From positions 1-22,815 of the forward strand of contig CALELW010000120.1 in NCBI GenBank assembly GCA_937902905.1: a stretch of 22,815 bases of DNA, given 5' to 3'. This stretch comes from an uncultured Clostridium sp. (GTDB lineage Bacteria > Bacillota > Clostridia > Lachnospirales > Lachnospiraceae). The translations under genes were made by a program, and so were the position numbers. The notes under the pieces were generated by a model. That model did not search any database. It was not told the origin of the DNA and saw only the letters and a program-made list of their open reading frames with translations. Below are positions 14,714-22,336 of this stretch, one piece after another (positions within the stretch are counted from its first letter, which is position 1; each line of letters begins with the position of its first letter).

Positions 14714-16237
14714 ATGAGCGAGAATATTGTATTAAAAATGAGTAATATCAGCAAAACTTTTCCCGGAGTGAAGGCATTATCCAATGTAGATTTTACATTA
14801 CGGGAAGGAGAAATCCATGCCCTGATGGGGGAAAATGGTGCAGGTAAATCCACCTTAATTAAAGTATTGACCGGTGTTCATGATTTTCAGACAGGTGAGA
14901 TTTACATGGTGAAAAATGCGGGAGATAAACCGGAAGCAATTGTGAATCACTCACCGCAGGAGGCACAGCAAAATGGTATCAGCACCGTGTACCAGGAAGT
15001 GAACTTGTGTCCAAATCTTACGGTTGCAGAAAACTTGTTTATCGGCAGAGAGCCAAGACGGTTTGGCATGATTGACTGGCGTACGATGAACCGCAAGTCA
15101 GCGGAGGTTTTGAAAAATCTGGATATCCATGTAGCACCGACGCAGAGTTTGGATGAGTGTTCCTTGGCGATTCAGCAGATGATAGCAATTGCCAGAGCCG
15201 TTGATATGAAATGCCGTGTTTTAATTTTGGATGAGCCAACATCTTCTTTGGATGATGATGAGGTTCAGAAGTTATTTGTCCTGATGCGGAAATTAAAAGC
15301 AGAAGGCGTTGGAATTATATTTGTAACACACTTTTTGGAACAGGTATATGAAGTGTGTGATCGAATCACCGTACTGCGAAATGGCGAGTTAGTCGGTGAG
15401 TATGAAGTGGAATCACTTCCACGTGTAAAATTAGTTTCTAAGATGATGGGAAAAGATTTTGATGATTTGGCGGATATCAAAGGTGAACATAAGCATGAAA
15501 AACATTTAGAACCGCTGATTGAGGCAAAAGGGTTAGGTCATACGGGTACGATTCGACCATTTGATTTAACCATAAACAAAGGAGAGGTAATTGGTCTTAC
15601 CGGACTTCTTGGCTCCGGACGTTCTGAAATGGTTCGTGCCATTTATGGTGCGGATAAAGCGGATTCTGGCGCATTGAAAGTCAAAGGAAAGGAGACTAAA
15701 ATTTCATCTCCATTGGATGCAATGAAAGCCGGCATGGCGTACTTGCCGGAGGATAGAAAGAAGGAAGGAATCATTGCCGATTTGTCTGTCCGTGAAAATA
15801 TTATTTTGGCGCTTCAGGCAAAACGAGGCATGTTTAAGTTGTTGTCCCGCAAGCAGATGGAAGAATTTGCGGATAAATACATTGACTTGCTGCAGATTAA
15901 AACAGCAAGCCGTGAGACTCCAATTAAGAGTTTATCCGGTGGAAACCAGCAGAAGGTAATTATTGCCAGATGGCTGCTTACCAATCCGGATTACCTGATT
16001 TTGGATGAGCCGACACGAGGAATTGATATCGGAACAAAGACAGAAATTCAGAAGTTAGTGCTTCAACTGGCAGATGAGGGAAAGGCAGTTACCTTTATTT
16101 CTTCGGAAATTGAGGAGATGCTTCGAACCTGCAGCCGTATGGCAGTTCTTCGTGATGGAAAAAAAGTTGGCGAAATTGAAGAAGAGGATTTGTCACAGGA
16201 ATCCATTATGAAAGCGATTGCGGGAGGTGATGAATAA
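14714..16237 (+). CDS. ytfR: YtfR-like sugar ABC transporter ATPase (two fused nucleotide-binding domains)
   Basis: From ATG 14714 the product is 507 residues, normal for the duplicated sugar ATPases. ATG 14714 is preferred over in-frame ATG 14702 because the only ribosome site, GGAGGG (14704-14709), lies between them. Domain 1 has Walker A GENGAGKST (Lys45), Q-loop YQEV, a degenerate signature (LDECSLAIQQM) and Walker B LILDEPTSSLD (Asp173, Glu174). Domain 2 has a degenerate Walker A GLLGSGRSE (Arg303 in place of Lys), a perfect signature LSGGNQQK (407-414) and Walker B LILDEPTRGID (Asp431, Glu432). One intact and one degenerate Walker A is typical of this subfamily (RbsA/MglA/YtfR). The ATPase powers uptake with the two permeases. 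Its stop overlaps the ytfT start by one base. Confidence 0.93.
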   Translation: MSENIVLKMSNISKTFPGVKALSNVDFTLREGEIHALMGENGAGKSTLIKVLTGVHDFQTGEIYMVKNAGDKPEAIVNHSPQEAQQNGISTVYQEVNLCPNLTVAENLFIGREPRRFGMIDWRTMNRKSAEVLKNLDIHVAPTQSLDECSLAIQQMIAIARAVDMKCRVLILDEPTSSLDDDEVQKLFVLMRKLKAEGVGIIFVTHFLEQVYEVCDRITVLRNGELVGEYEVESLPRVKLVSKMMGKDFDDLADIKGEHKHEKHLEPLIEAKGLGHTGTIRPFDLTINKGEVIGLTGLLGSGRSEMVRAIYGADKADSGALKVKGKETKISSPLDAMKAGMAYLPEDRKKEGIIADLSVRENIILALQAKRGMFKLLSRKQMEEFADKYIDLLQIKTASRETPIKSLSGGNQQKVIIARWLLTNPDYLILDEPTRGIDIGTKTEIQKLVLQLADEGKAVTFISSEIEEMLRTCSRMAVLRDGKKVGEIEEEDLSQESIMKAIAGGDE

Positions 16238-17292
16238 TGGTTGAGAAAATCAAAAAAATAACAGGAATGCGATTATTTATGCCGATTGTGTGTCTGCTTA
16301 TCGTATTGCTTGTAAATGTGATTCGAACACCGGATTTCTTTAACATTACATTAAAGGATGGGCAATTAAGTGGATGGCTGATTGATGTCATTAACCGAGG
16401 TTCTGAACTTGTTATTCTTGCCATTGGTATGACATTAGTAACTGCTGCTTCCGGTGGTCAGGACATCAGTGTTGGTGCTGTTATGGCGGTTGCCGCTGCT
16501 GTTTGCTGTCAGATTCTGTCTGGTGGTGAAGTAAGTACAAATACACTGGCTGCTCCGATTATTATTGCAGCAATTGCCGGAATTTTAGTTGCTGCTTTGT
16601 GTGGTGCGTTTAATGGTTTTTTGGTTGCCAAACTAAACATCCAGCCGATGGTTGCTACATTGATTTTGTTTACCGCCGGACGTGGTATTGCCCAGTTAGT
16701 TACAAAAGGACAGATTACATATGTCCGCGTAGAATCGTATAAGGCAATGGGAGGATTCCTCGGCCCAATTCCGACACCGGTAATCTTTGCGGTGGCAGCA
16801 GTTGTTGCTGCTTATCTGGTGTTAAATAAAACGGCACTTGGTATGTATATTGAAAGTGTAGGAATTAACAGCCATGCATCACGTCTGATTGGATTAAATT
16901 CCACAAAAATTAAATTTCTTACTTATGTAATTTGTGGAGCATTGGCAGGTCTTGCAGGAATTGTTGCATCGAGCCGAATTTATTCCGCAGATGCGAACAA
17001 CATTGGTCTCAACCTTGAGATGGATGCAATCCTTGCGGTAGCGTTAGGAGGTAACATCTTAAGTGGTGGTAAATTCAGTTTGATGGGTTCGGTAATTGGT
17101 GCTTATACGATTCAGGCGCTGACGACAACGCTGTATGCTATGAGTGTACCATCTGACCAGCTCCCGGTCTATAAAGCAATCGTTGTTATCATTATTGTAG
17201 TTCTTCAGAGCCCGGTTTACAAAAAGGCAATGCAGAATTACAAAGCGAAGAGACAGTCAAAAAAGGCAGTAGTACAGGGAGGTGAACAGTAA
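16237..17292 (+). CDS. ytfT: YtfT-like sugar ABC transporter permease
   Basis: The 351-residue polytopic protein belongs to the RbsC/BPD_transp_2 permease family, with about ten hydrophobic segments. It resembles E. coli YtfT over long stretches: LKDGQL-G--IDVINR, LAIGMTLV, ISVGAVMA, LNIQP-VATLIL--AGRG-AQL, KTALGMYIE-VGIN, and ADANN-GL-LEMDAILAV-LGG. The usual G-G-I-D at the first loop reads G-G-Q-D here. It should pair with the YjfF-like protein as the membrane channel of the furanose transporter. The start overlaps the ATPase stop (TAATG), with GGGAGG (16222-16227) as ribosome site. Its stop in turn overlaps the next start by one base, so translation of all three is coupled. Confidence 0.92.
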   Translation: MVEKIKKITGMRLFMPIVCLLIVLLVNVIRTPDFFNITLKDGQLSGWLIDVINRGSELVILAIGMTLVTAASGGQDISVGAVMAVAAAVCCQILSGGEVSTNTLAAPIIIAAIAGILVAALCGAFNGFLVAKLNIQPMVATLILFTAGRGIAQLVTKGQITYVRVESYKAMGGFLGPIPTPVIFAVAAVVAAYLVLNKTALGMYIESVGINSHASRLIGLNSTKIKFLTYVICGALAGLAGIVASSRIYSADANNIGLNLEMDAILAVALGGNILSGGKFSLMGSVIGAYTIQALTTTLYAMSVPSDQLPVYKAIVVIIIVVLQSPVYKKAMQNYKAKRQSKKAVVQGGEQ

Positions 17293-18386
17293 TGGGGGAA
17301 TTTTTGAAAGCAAAAACAAAAAGATTTAACAGCAATACATTTCTTTTCATTATTACAATTGTGTTGTTTATCGCAATGTATGTAGCAGGAATGATTGTAT
17401 TTGCAGACAAAGGTTTTGCGAAACCGCAGATGTTTACCAACTTGTTTATTAATAATGCCGGACTGATTGTAATTGGTTGTGGTATGACAATTGTTATGAT
17501 TACCGGTGGAATTGATATCTCGGTTGGTTCCGTAACCGCATTGGTTTGTATGGCGAGTGCCTATGCTATGGAAAATAAGGGAATGAGCCCATATGCAGCA
17601 CTTGCAATTTCACTTGGTATTGGCTTGCTGTTTGGTCTGCTTCAGGGCTATTTAGTTTCCTATTTGGAAATCCAGCCATTTATCGTAACACTGGCGGGGC
17701 TGTTCTTAGGAAGAGGGCTTACTGCTATGATTAGTACGGATATGATTTCCATAAAAAATGATTTGTTCCAGAAATGGGCGACATACCAGATTGAACTGCC
17801 GATTGGCACATATAATAAGCGAGGCGTATTCCGGCCGGCGTATATATACCCATCGGTTGTGGTTGCATTGATTGTGGTTGTCTTGATTGCTATTATGCTT
17901 CGTTATACAAAATTTGGACGTAAATTGTTTGCTATCGGCGGCAGTCAGCAGAGTGCGTTGATGATGGGATTAAATGTAAAAAGAACGAAGTTTGAAGCCT
18001 ATATTTTGGATGGCCTGTTGGCCGGCTTGGGTGGATTCTTATTCTGCTTAAATAGTTGTGCCGGATTTGTAGAGCAGGCGAAAGGTTTGGAGATGGATGC
18101 AATTTCGGCAGCAGTAATCGGTGGAACACTTCTTTCCGGAGGTGTCGGAACAGTTGTTGGTACAACATTTGGTGTGCTGATTAAAGGAACAATTACCAGT
18201 CTGATTACGACACAGGGTACATTGTCAAGCTGGTGGGTACGAATTGTACTTTCCGCGCTGCTTTGCTTCTTTATTGTATTGCAGGCGCTCTTTGCAAAAG
18301 CAAAAATAAAGGGGAAAAAGGCAGAGAAAAAAGATACTAAAAAATCGGGTGGAGCACCACCGGATGAGGTGGCTGCAGAGTCATAA
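17292..18386 (+). CDS. yjfF: YjfF-like sugar ABC transporter permease
   Basis: The 364-residue membrane protein is the second permease of the set. It carries the YjfF-like stretches GGIDISVGSV, IQPFIVTLAG-FLGRG, AIGG---SALMMGLNV, LEMDAISAAVIGGTLLSGGVGTV and QGTLSSWW. About ten transmembrane segments are visible, with a Lys-rich cytoplasmic C-terminal tail. Having two different permeases plus one fused ATPase is the arrangement of the E. coli ytfQRT-yjfF operon. A one-base overlap with ytfT and the ribosome site GGGAGG just before it indicate coupled translation. A terminator follows 40 bases after the stop. Confidence 0.92.
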   Translation: MGEFLKAKTKRFNSNTFLFIITIVLFIAMYVAGMIVFADKGFAKPQMFTNLFINNAGLIVIGCGMTIVMITGGIDISVGSVTALVCMASAYAMENKGMSPYAALAISLGIGLLFGLLQGYLVSYLEIQPFIVTLAGLFLGRGLTAMISTDMISIKNDLFQKWATYQIELPIGTYNKRGVFRPAYIYPSVVVALIVVVLIAIMLRYTKFGRKLFAIGGSQQSALMMGLNVKRTKFEAYILDGLLAGLGGFLFCLNSCAGFVEQAKGLEMDAISAAVIGGTLLSGGVGTVVGTTFGVLIKGTITSLITTQGTLSSWWVRIVLSALLCFFIVLQALFAKAKIKGKKAEKKDTKKSGGAPPDEVAAES

Positions 18387-18425
18387 ATTAAATAGGAGAT
18401 TGTCACAACTTATTGTTTCTCTTTT

Positions 18426-18459
18426 GGGGACCGGTTTTTGCCAGACCGGTCCTTGTTTT
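18426..18459 (+). terminator. Rho-independent terminator of the transporter operon
   Basis: GGACCGGT (18428-18435) pairs with ACCGGTCC (18445-18452), extended by two G-T wobbles. A 9-nt loop lies between, and TTGTTTTATT follows. Confidence 0.85.
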
Positions 18460-18527
18460 ATTGGTGAAAATATTACTCTGGTTTAATAAAAAAATAAGAG
18501 TTTATTTATAAGGGTGCAAATGGAATA

Positions 18528-18536
18528 TGTTATAAT
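18528..18536 (+). promoter_or_regulatory. Extended -10 promoter of the xylanase gene
   Basis: TGTTATAAT (18528-18536) is a perfect extended -10 element, the same nine bases as before galK. No TTGACA-like box stands 16-19 bases upstream, so activity may depend on an activator or the extended -10 alone. The transcript would begin near 18543, about 45 bases before the start codon. Confidence 0.65.
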
Positions 18537-18587
18537 AAATGCATCCTAAAAATGAGACAATTCAAGGATAGAATTGGAGGTTTGCGT

Positions 18588-21500
18588 ATGCAGAAGAATG
18601 GTAAAAAGCTGTTAGCATGGATGTTGGCAGCAAGCATGGTATTTTCTTTTTCTATGCCAACTCAGGCAGCAAAGAAAAAGCCTGCTTTATCAAAGAAAAA
18701 AGCGGTAATAACTGTGGGGGAAACCTTAGTGCTTAAGGTTAAAAATATAAGCAAGAAAACAAAAGTAACATGGAAGAGCAAAAACAAGAAAATTGCGACA
18801 GTTTCCAAGAAAGGAAAAGTGAAAGCCAAAAAGGCGGGGACAACGAAGATTACAGCAAGTTTCCGTTATCAGGGCAAGAAGTATGTGAAAACCTGTAAGG
18901 TTACGGTGAAAAAGAAAAAGACGGTAGTTGTGACTAAGACACCGACAAAAGTACCGGCAAAGGTTACAAAGGCACCGACTAAAGCACCGACGCAGAAACC
19001 GGGTGCACCGACTGCGACACCGACGCAGAAGCCGGGCACACCGACTGCAACAGCAACGCAGAAACCGGGCGCACCAACTGTAACACCGACGACAGAGCCG
19101 GCGGAGCCTACTGCGACTGCAACAAATGAGCCGGCAGGGCCAACTGTAACGCCGACAAATGAGCCGGCAGGACCTACGGTTACACCGACGGCAGACCCGG
19201 ATGCGCCAACTGTAACACCAACAGCAGAACCAACCAAGATTCCGGGTACCCCAATTCCGGTAACGGATCCGACAAAGGCACTGCTTTTGGATTTTGAAGA
19301 CGGTACCAATCAATATGTGACCGGACGTCAGGGCGAAGAAGAGCTGACTGTTGTAGAGGGCGGTTATAATGACAACTATTGTCTGAAAGTTTCTAACCGT
19401 GTGAAAAACTGGGCCGGACCGACGATTGATATCACTCACAATGTGACTGATTTTACAACGTACAAGGTTGAGGCGTATGTAAAGCAGACAACGGGCAGCA
19501 ACAAGACGATAAACTGCATGTGGGAGTCGATGGACTATGCAGGGCAGATGGCTTATACAACGGTACAGAATGTAGTTGCTCCGAATGGCACATGGACAAA
19601 AGTGGACGCAACGGTTGTTGCACCCGGTGATGTAAGTAAATTGTCACTTTATTTTGAAATGGCAAATTATGCAAATGATTTTTATGTAGATAATATTTCT
19701 GTTACGGAGAAGCATTTGGATATGGATGCGGTTCTTGCTGCACCGAGTCTGAAAGAGGCTTATGCAAACCGCTTCCCGATGGGATGTGCAGTTTACAGTT
19801 ATAACTTGCAGAATCCGGAGATTTTATCATTTATTAAACATCATTACAGTACGGTTACATTTGCAGATGAGCTGAAACCGGAGAACCTTTTGAATGAAGA
19901 GGCAACAAAAGCATCGGAAGATGGCATGCCGGTTATTAATACAGATGTGATTGATAAATGTTTATCTCTTGCTCAGGAAAATGATTTAAGTGTGCGTTTC
20001 CATACGCTTGTCTGGTATTCGCAGACACCGGATTGGTATTTCTGTGAGAATTACACACCGGAGTATGATGGTACGGGAACAGCTAAGAAAAACATTACAA
20101 ATCTTGTTGACAAAGAGACGATGCTTGCTCGAATTGAAAGTTATGTTAAGCAGGTTATTACCTATGCAGAGACTAATTATCCGGGCGTTGTATATGCTTA
20201 CGATGTAGTAAATGAGGCAATTGACAGCAATGGCTGTAAATTACGGACAGTAAGTTCAAGTTTGTATGGTGCTATCTTTACAGACGATGACAATACTTAT
20301 ATTACAAAGTCATTTGAATATGCAAGAGAAGCTGAAAAGGCAGCGAATTCATCGGCAAAATTGTTCTACAATGATTTTGTTGGGCTGGCATCACCGGGAC
20401 AGATGAAGGCAGTTGTGAATTATCTTGCAGATGCAAAAGCTGCCGGAAATATCGATGGTCTTGGCATGCAGGCGCATCAGACGAATCTTGGTGTGACAGA
20501 CGGCGATAACATTAAAAATGCATTGAAATTATTCCAGCAGAATGGCTATGAGGTGCAGATTACCGAGCTTGATTTTGCAAGTAAGGATGATTCAGAAGCG
20601 GGTAATGAGACACTGGCAACGGCATACCAGAAGTTTATGAAGATTATATTAGACCGAATGGATGATACAAGTGCTCCGGTAAATGTAAGTAATGTTACAT
20701 TCTGGAACTTGACGGATTTAGATACTTGGCTGAATAGTTTTTACAGCAATGGAAGCACTTATTATCCATCGTTGTTTGATGAAAATTATTTGCCAAAGAA
20801 AGCATTTACGGCATTGATTAATCTTGCAAATGGAGTTACAGAGCCAACGGCAACACCAACTGTGGCACCAACGGCGAGTCCTACGGTAACACCAACTGCA
20901 ACACCAACCGCAACTCCGACGGCGACCGCAACACCAACCGTTGACCCGGATGCCACACCAACACCTACGCCGGATATCACACCGACTCCGGAGCCGACGG
21001 ATGAACCGGAACCGGCAGAGACAAAGAGTTTGGATTTGGCGGAAGGAAATATTGTAATCAGTGCGACGGGATATACAATTGGCGATGCAGAAGAAACTGC
21101 ATTTACCGGAAATTACACGATTTCCAGTACAGCACAATCGGCAACAGCATATTGTATTTTAGTAACGAGCGGTACTCATACAATTACGTTAGATAATCTT
21201 GTTTGTACATCGAGTGCATCAAGTCCAATTAAATTAAGTGGTGATGCTAAGGTAAATCTTATCTTAGTTGGAACATCCGCATTGACTGGTTCCGGTTATC
21301 ATGCAGGAATTGAGGTTCCGTCCGGTTGTGAACTGACGATATCCGGTGATGGCCAATTGACGGCATTAGGCGGCACGGACTCGGCAGGAATTGGTGCTAC
21401 ATCAGATGGCAAGACATCTAATACATTAGGGCGTATTATTATCAAGAGTGGTACGATTATAGCCTGCAATACAGGAAGAAATGCTGCAGGAATCGGTGAA

Positions 21501-22007
21501 TCACGATACGCTAAAGGCGGTGGAGAAATTTACATCTACGGTGGTAATATTTATGCGGCATCTTCCGGTAACGGAGCCGGAGTTGGTGGCGGAGGTACCG
21601 CAGATGCCTCGGCCAAAACGATGAAGATTGGAATCTATGGCGGTATCATTTCCGCAGCTGGCAGTACCTATGCAATTGGAGACGGAAAGAGCCAGAGCAT
21701 TTGCAAAGTGACAGTAACCGGTGGTGCCTGCTATAGTACGAATAGTGGAAAGACGATGTTTGGCTCAACATGGGAAAACGAAGATACTTATGTTGGTACA
21801 GAGATTGACACAACAAAACTTTCCGGTATTCAGTCAGTGACGATTGATGGTGTAGATCAGGGAATCAGCAGTTTTTACATCAATGCACAGTCTGGTACTA
21901 CGAACTATAAGTGGAAACTGAATTTGTATGTGAAGAAGGGAGTATCTCATACGATTGTAGTAACGGATACAAACGGTGAGTCACATGAATATACGGTGGA
22001 CGCTTAA
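18588..22007 (+). CDS. Secreted modular GH10 endo-beta-1,4-xylanase with Ig-like, CBM and C-terminal beta-helix domains
   Basis: From ATG 18588 (GGAGG at 18576-18580; in-frame ATG 18552 lacks a ribosome site) the product is 1139 residues. Order: signal peptide (1-28, ending TQAA); Lys-rich Ig-like Big_2 domain (29 to ~112); Pro/Thr linker (to ~229); carbohydrate-binding module of the CBM4_9/22 type (~232-380, with NRVKNWAGP); GH10 catalytic domain (~385-745); second Pro/Thr linker (~750-811); and a ~325-residue parallel beta-helix-like domain (815-1139) with repeated AGIG and GG-I-A turns. The GH10 acid/base is Glu543 in DVVNEAI and the nucleophile Glu660 in ITELD. GMQAHQ and FWNLTDLDTW are also conserved. 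HTLVWYSQ has Tyr477 where most GH10 enzymes have His. It would cleave xylan outside the cell. No LPXTG or SLH anchor is seen; the Ig-like or helix domain may hold it at the wall. It is a monocistronic gene between two terminators. Confidence 0.95.
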   Translation: MQKNGKKLLAWMLAASMVFSFSMPTQAAKKKPALSKKKAVITVGETLVLKVKNISKKTKVTWKSKNKKIATVSKKGKVKAKKAGTTKITASFRYQGKKYVKTCKVTVKKKKTVVVTKTPTKVPAKVTKAPTKAPTQKPGAPTATPTQKPGTPTATATQKPGAPTVTPTTEPAEPTATATNEPAGPTVTPTNEPAGPTVTPTADPDAPTVTPTAEPTKIPGTPIPVTDPTKALLLDFEDGTNQYVTGRQGEEELTVVEGGYNDNYCLKVSNRVKNWAGPTIDITHNVTDFTTYKVEAYVKQTTGSNKTINCMWESMDYAGQMAYTTVQNVVAPNGTWTKVDATVVAPGDVSKLSLYFEMANYANDFYVDNISVTEKHLDMDAVLAAPSLKEAYANRFPMGCAVYSYNLQNPEILSFIKHHYSTVTFADELKPENLLNEEATKASEDGMPVINTDVIDKCLSLAQENDLSVRFHTLVWYSQTPDWYFCENYTPEYDGTGTAKKNITNLVDKETMLARIESYVKQVITYAETNYPGVVYAYDVVNEAIDSNGCKLRTVSSSLYGAIFTDDDNTYITKSFEYAREAEKAANSSAKLFYNDFVGLASPGQMKAVVNYLADAKAAGNIDGLGMQAHQTNLGVTDGDNIKNALKLFQQNGYEVQITELDFASKDDSEAGNETLATAYQKFMKIILDRMDDTSAPVNVSNVTFWNLTDLDTWLNSFYSNGSTYYPSLFDENYLPKKAFTALINLANGVTEPTATPTVAPTASPTVTPTATPTATPTATATPTVDPDATPTPTPDITPTPEPTDEPEPAETKSLDLAEGNIVISATGYTIGDAEETAFTGNYTISSTAQSATAYCILVTSGTHTITLDNLVCTSSASSPIKLSGDAKVNLILVGTSALTGSGYHAGIEVPSGCELTISGDGQLTALGGTDSAGIGATSDGKTSNTLGRIIIKSGTIIACNTGRNAAGIGESRYAKGGGEIYIYGGNIYAASSGNGAGVGGGGTADASAKTMKIGIYGGIISAAGSTYAIGDGKSQSICKVTVTGGACYSTNSGKTMFGSTWENEDTYVGTEIDTTKLSGIQSVTIDGVDQGISSFYINAQSGTTNYKWKLNLYVKKGVSHTIVVTDTNGESHEYTVDA
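18990..19253 (+). repeat. Eight 33-bp tandem repeats encoding the first Pro/Thr linker
   Basis: Units of 33 bp start at 18990, 19023, 19056, 19089, 19122, 19155, 19188 and 19221. Each encodes an 11-residue block of the form T-x-x-P-x-x-P-T-x-T-P. The first three carry TQKPG, the fourth TTEPA, the next two TNEPAG, then TADPD and TAEPT. The phase is exact, so copy number can change without a frameshift. The long open frames on the opposite strand here (Val/Gly- or Cys/Arg-rich) are mirror artefacts. Confidence 0.9.
20838..21010 (+). repeat. Second Pro/Thr linker, short degenerate repeats
   Basis: Six-base units close to acaccaactgca and accgcaactccg repeat irregularly. They encode T-P-T-A-T-P-T runs and then an acidic P-E-P-T-D-E-P-E-P ending. 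The stretch joins the GH10 domain to the beta-helix domain. Confidence 0.75.
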
Positions 22008-22019
22008 TTTATAATTAAA

Positions 22020-22094
22020 TAAAAAAGAAGTTCATTCGTTCGAGACAAGATAATGATTTGCATTATAGTCTCTTACGGATGAACTTCTTTTTTT
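22020..22094 (+). terminator. Long terminator hairpin after the xylanase gene
   Basis: AAAAAAGAAGTTCAT (22021-22035) pairs with ATGAACTTCTTTTTT (22079-22093). Inside it GAGAC/GTCTC and ATAATG/CATTAT add further pairs, giving one of the longest stems in the window. The A run on one side and T run on the other make it usable in both directions, though no convergent gene is seen. Confidence 0.9.
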
Positions 22095-22144
22095 GTGCTA
22101 TTGCCAGATGGTGTTTCCTAAAGGCGTAGATATTAAAAAAGTAT

Positions 22145-22173
22145 TTGACAAGTCACAAGTGACAATGTATAAT
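22145..22173 (+). promoter_or_regulatory. Perfect consensus sigma-A promoter for the Rpn nuclease gene
   Basis: TTGACA (22145-22150) and TATAAT (22168-22173) are separated by exactly 17 bases. The spacer holds an inverted repeat GTCAC-AA-GTGAC (22152-22163), placed where a repressor could block polymerase. Transcription would begin near 22180, leaving about 155 nt of untranslated leader. Confidence 0.88.
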
Positions 22174-22186
22174 CATACATATCTAG

Positions 22187-22316
22187 AAAAGCAATGGTTC
22201 AGACTTAGCATCCAAACTCTATTATTTATTTCATAAAAAGACTCTTGCTTTATTCCGGAAAAAAGAATAGGGCAGGATTGTATATAAATATTCCTGCCTT
22301 TTGTGGTAACACCACA
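22187..22316 (+). other. Hairpin-rich 5' leader of the Rpn nuclease gene
   Basis: Three pairings can be seen. AAAGCAA (22187-22193) pairs with TTGCTTT (22245-22251). GGCAGGA (22271-22277) pairs with TCCTGCC (22292-22298), followed by TTTT as in a weak terminator. TGTGGT/ACCACA (22302-22316, 3-nt loop) ends 4 bases before the ribosome site AGGAGG at 22321. Together they look like a leader that could attenuate transcription or control translation. No known riboswitch motif or T-box core was recognised, and no short leader peptide stood out. Apart from the terminator and promoter listed, the gap 22008-22336 holds nothing else I can identify. Confidence 0.5.
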
Positions 22317-22336
22317 GGAAAGGAGGAAATGATTCT

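Noticed and set aside
18552..18587. ATG 18552 as the xylanase start
   Set aside because: It puts a charged, non-signal stretch before the signal peptide and lacks a ribosome site, whereas ATG 18588 follows GGAGG by 7 bases.
18726..19439. Long opposite-strand open frames rich in Cys/Arg or Val/Gly (also 20718-21137)
   Set aside because: They mirror the Pro/Thr linker repeats of the xylanase gene, have no ribosome site and show only the low-complexity pattern expected from reading that DNA backwards.
22302..22316. T-box or other known riboswitch in the Rpn leader
   Set aside because: The GTGGTAAC sequence only loosely recalls the T-box GGTGGNACC core; no specifier stem was found and the gene is not an amino-acid gene.
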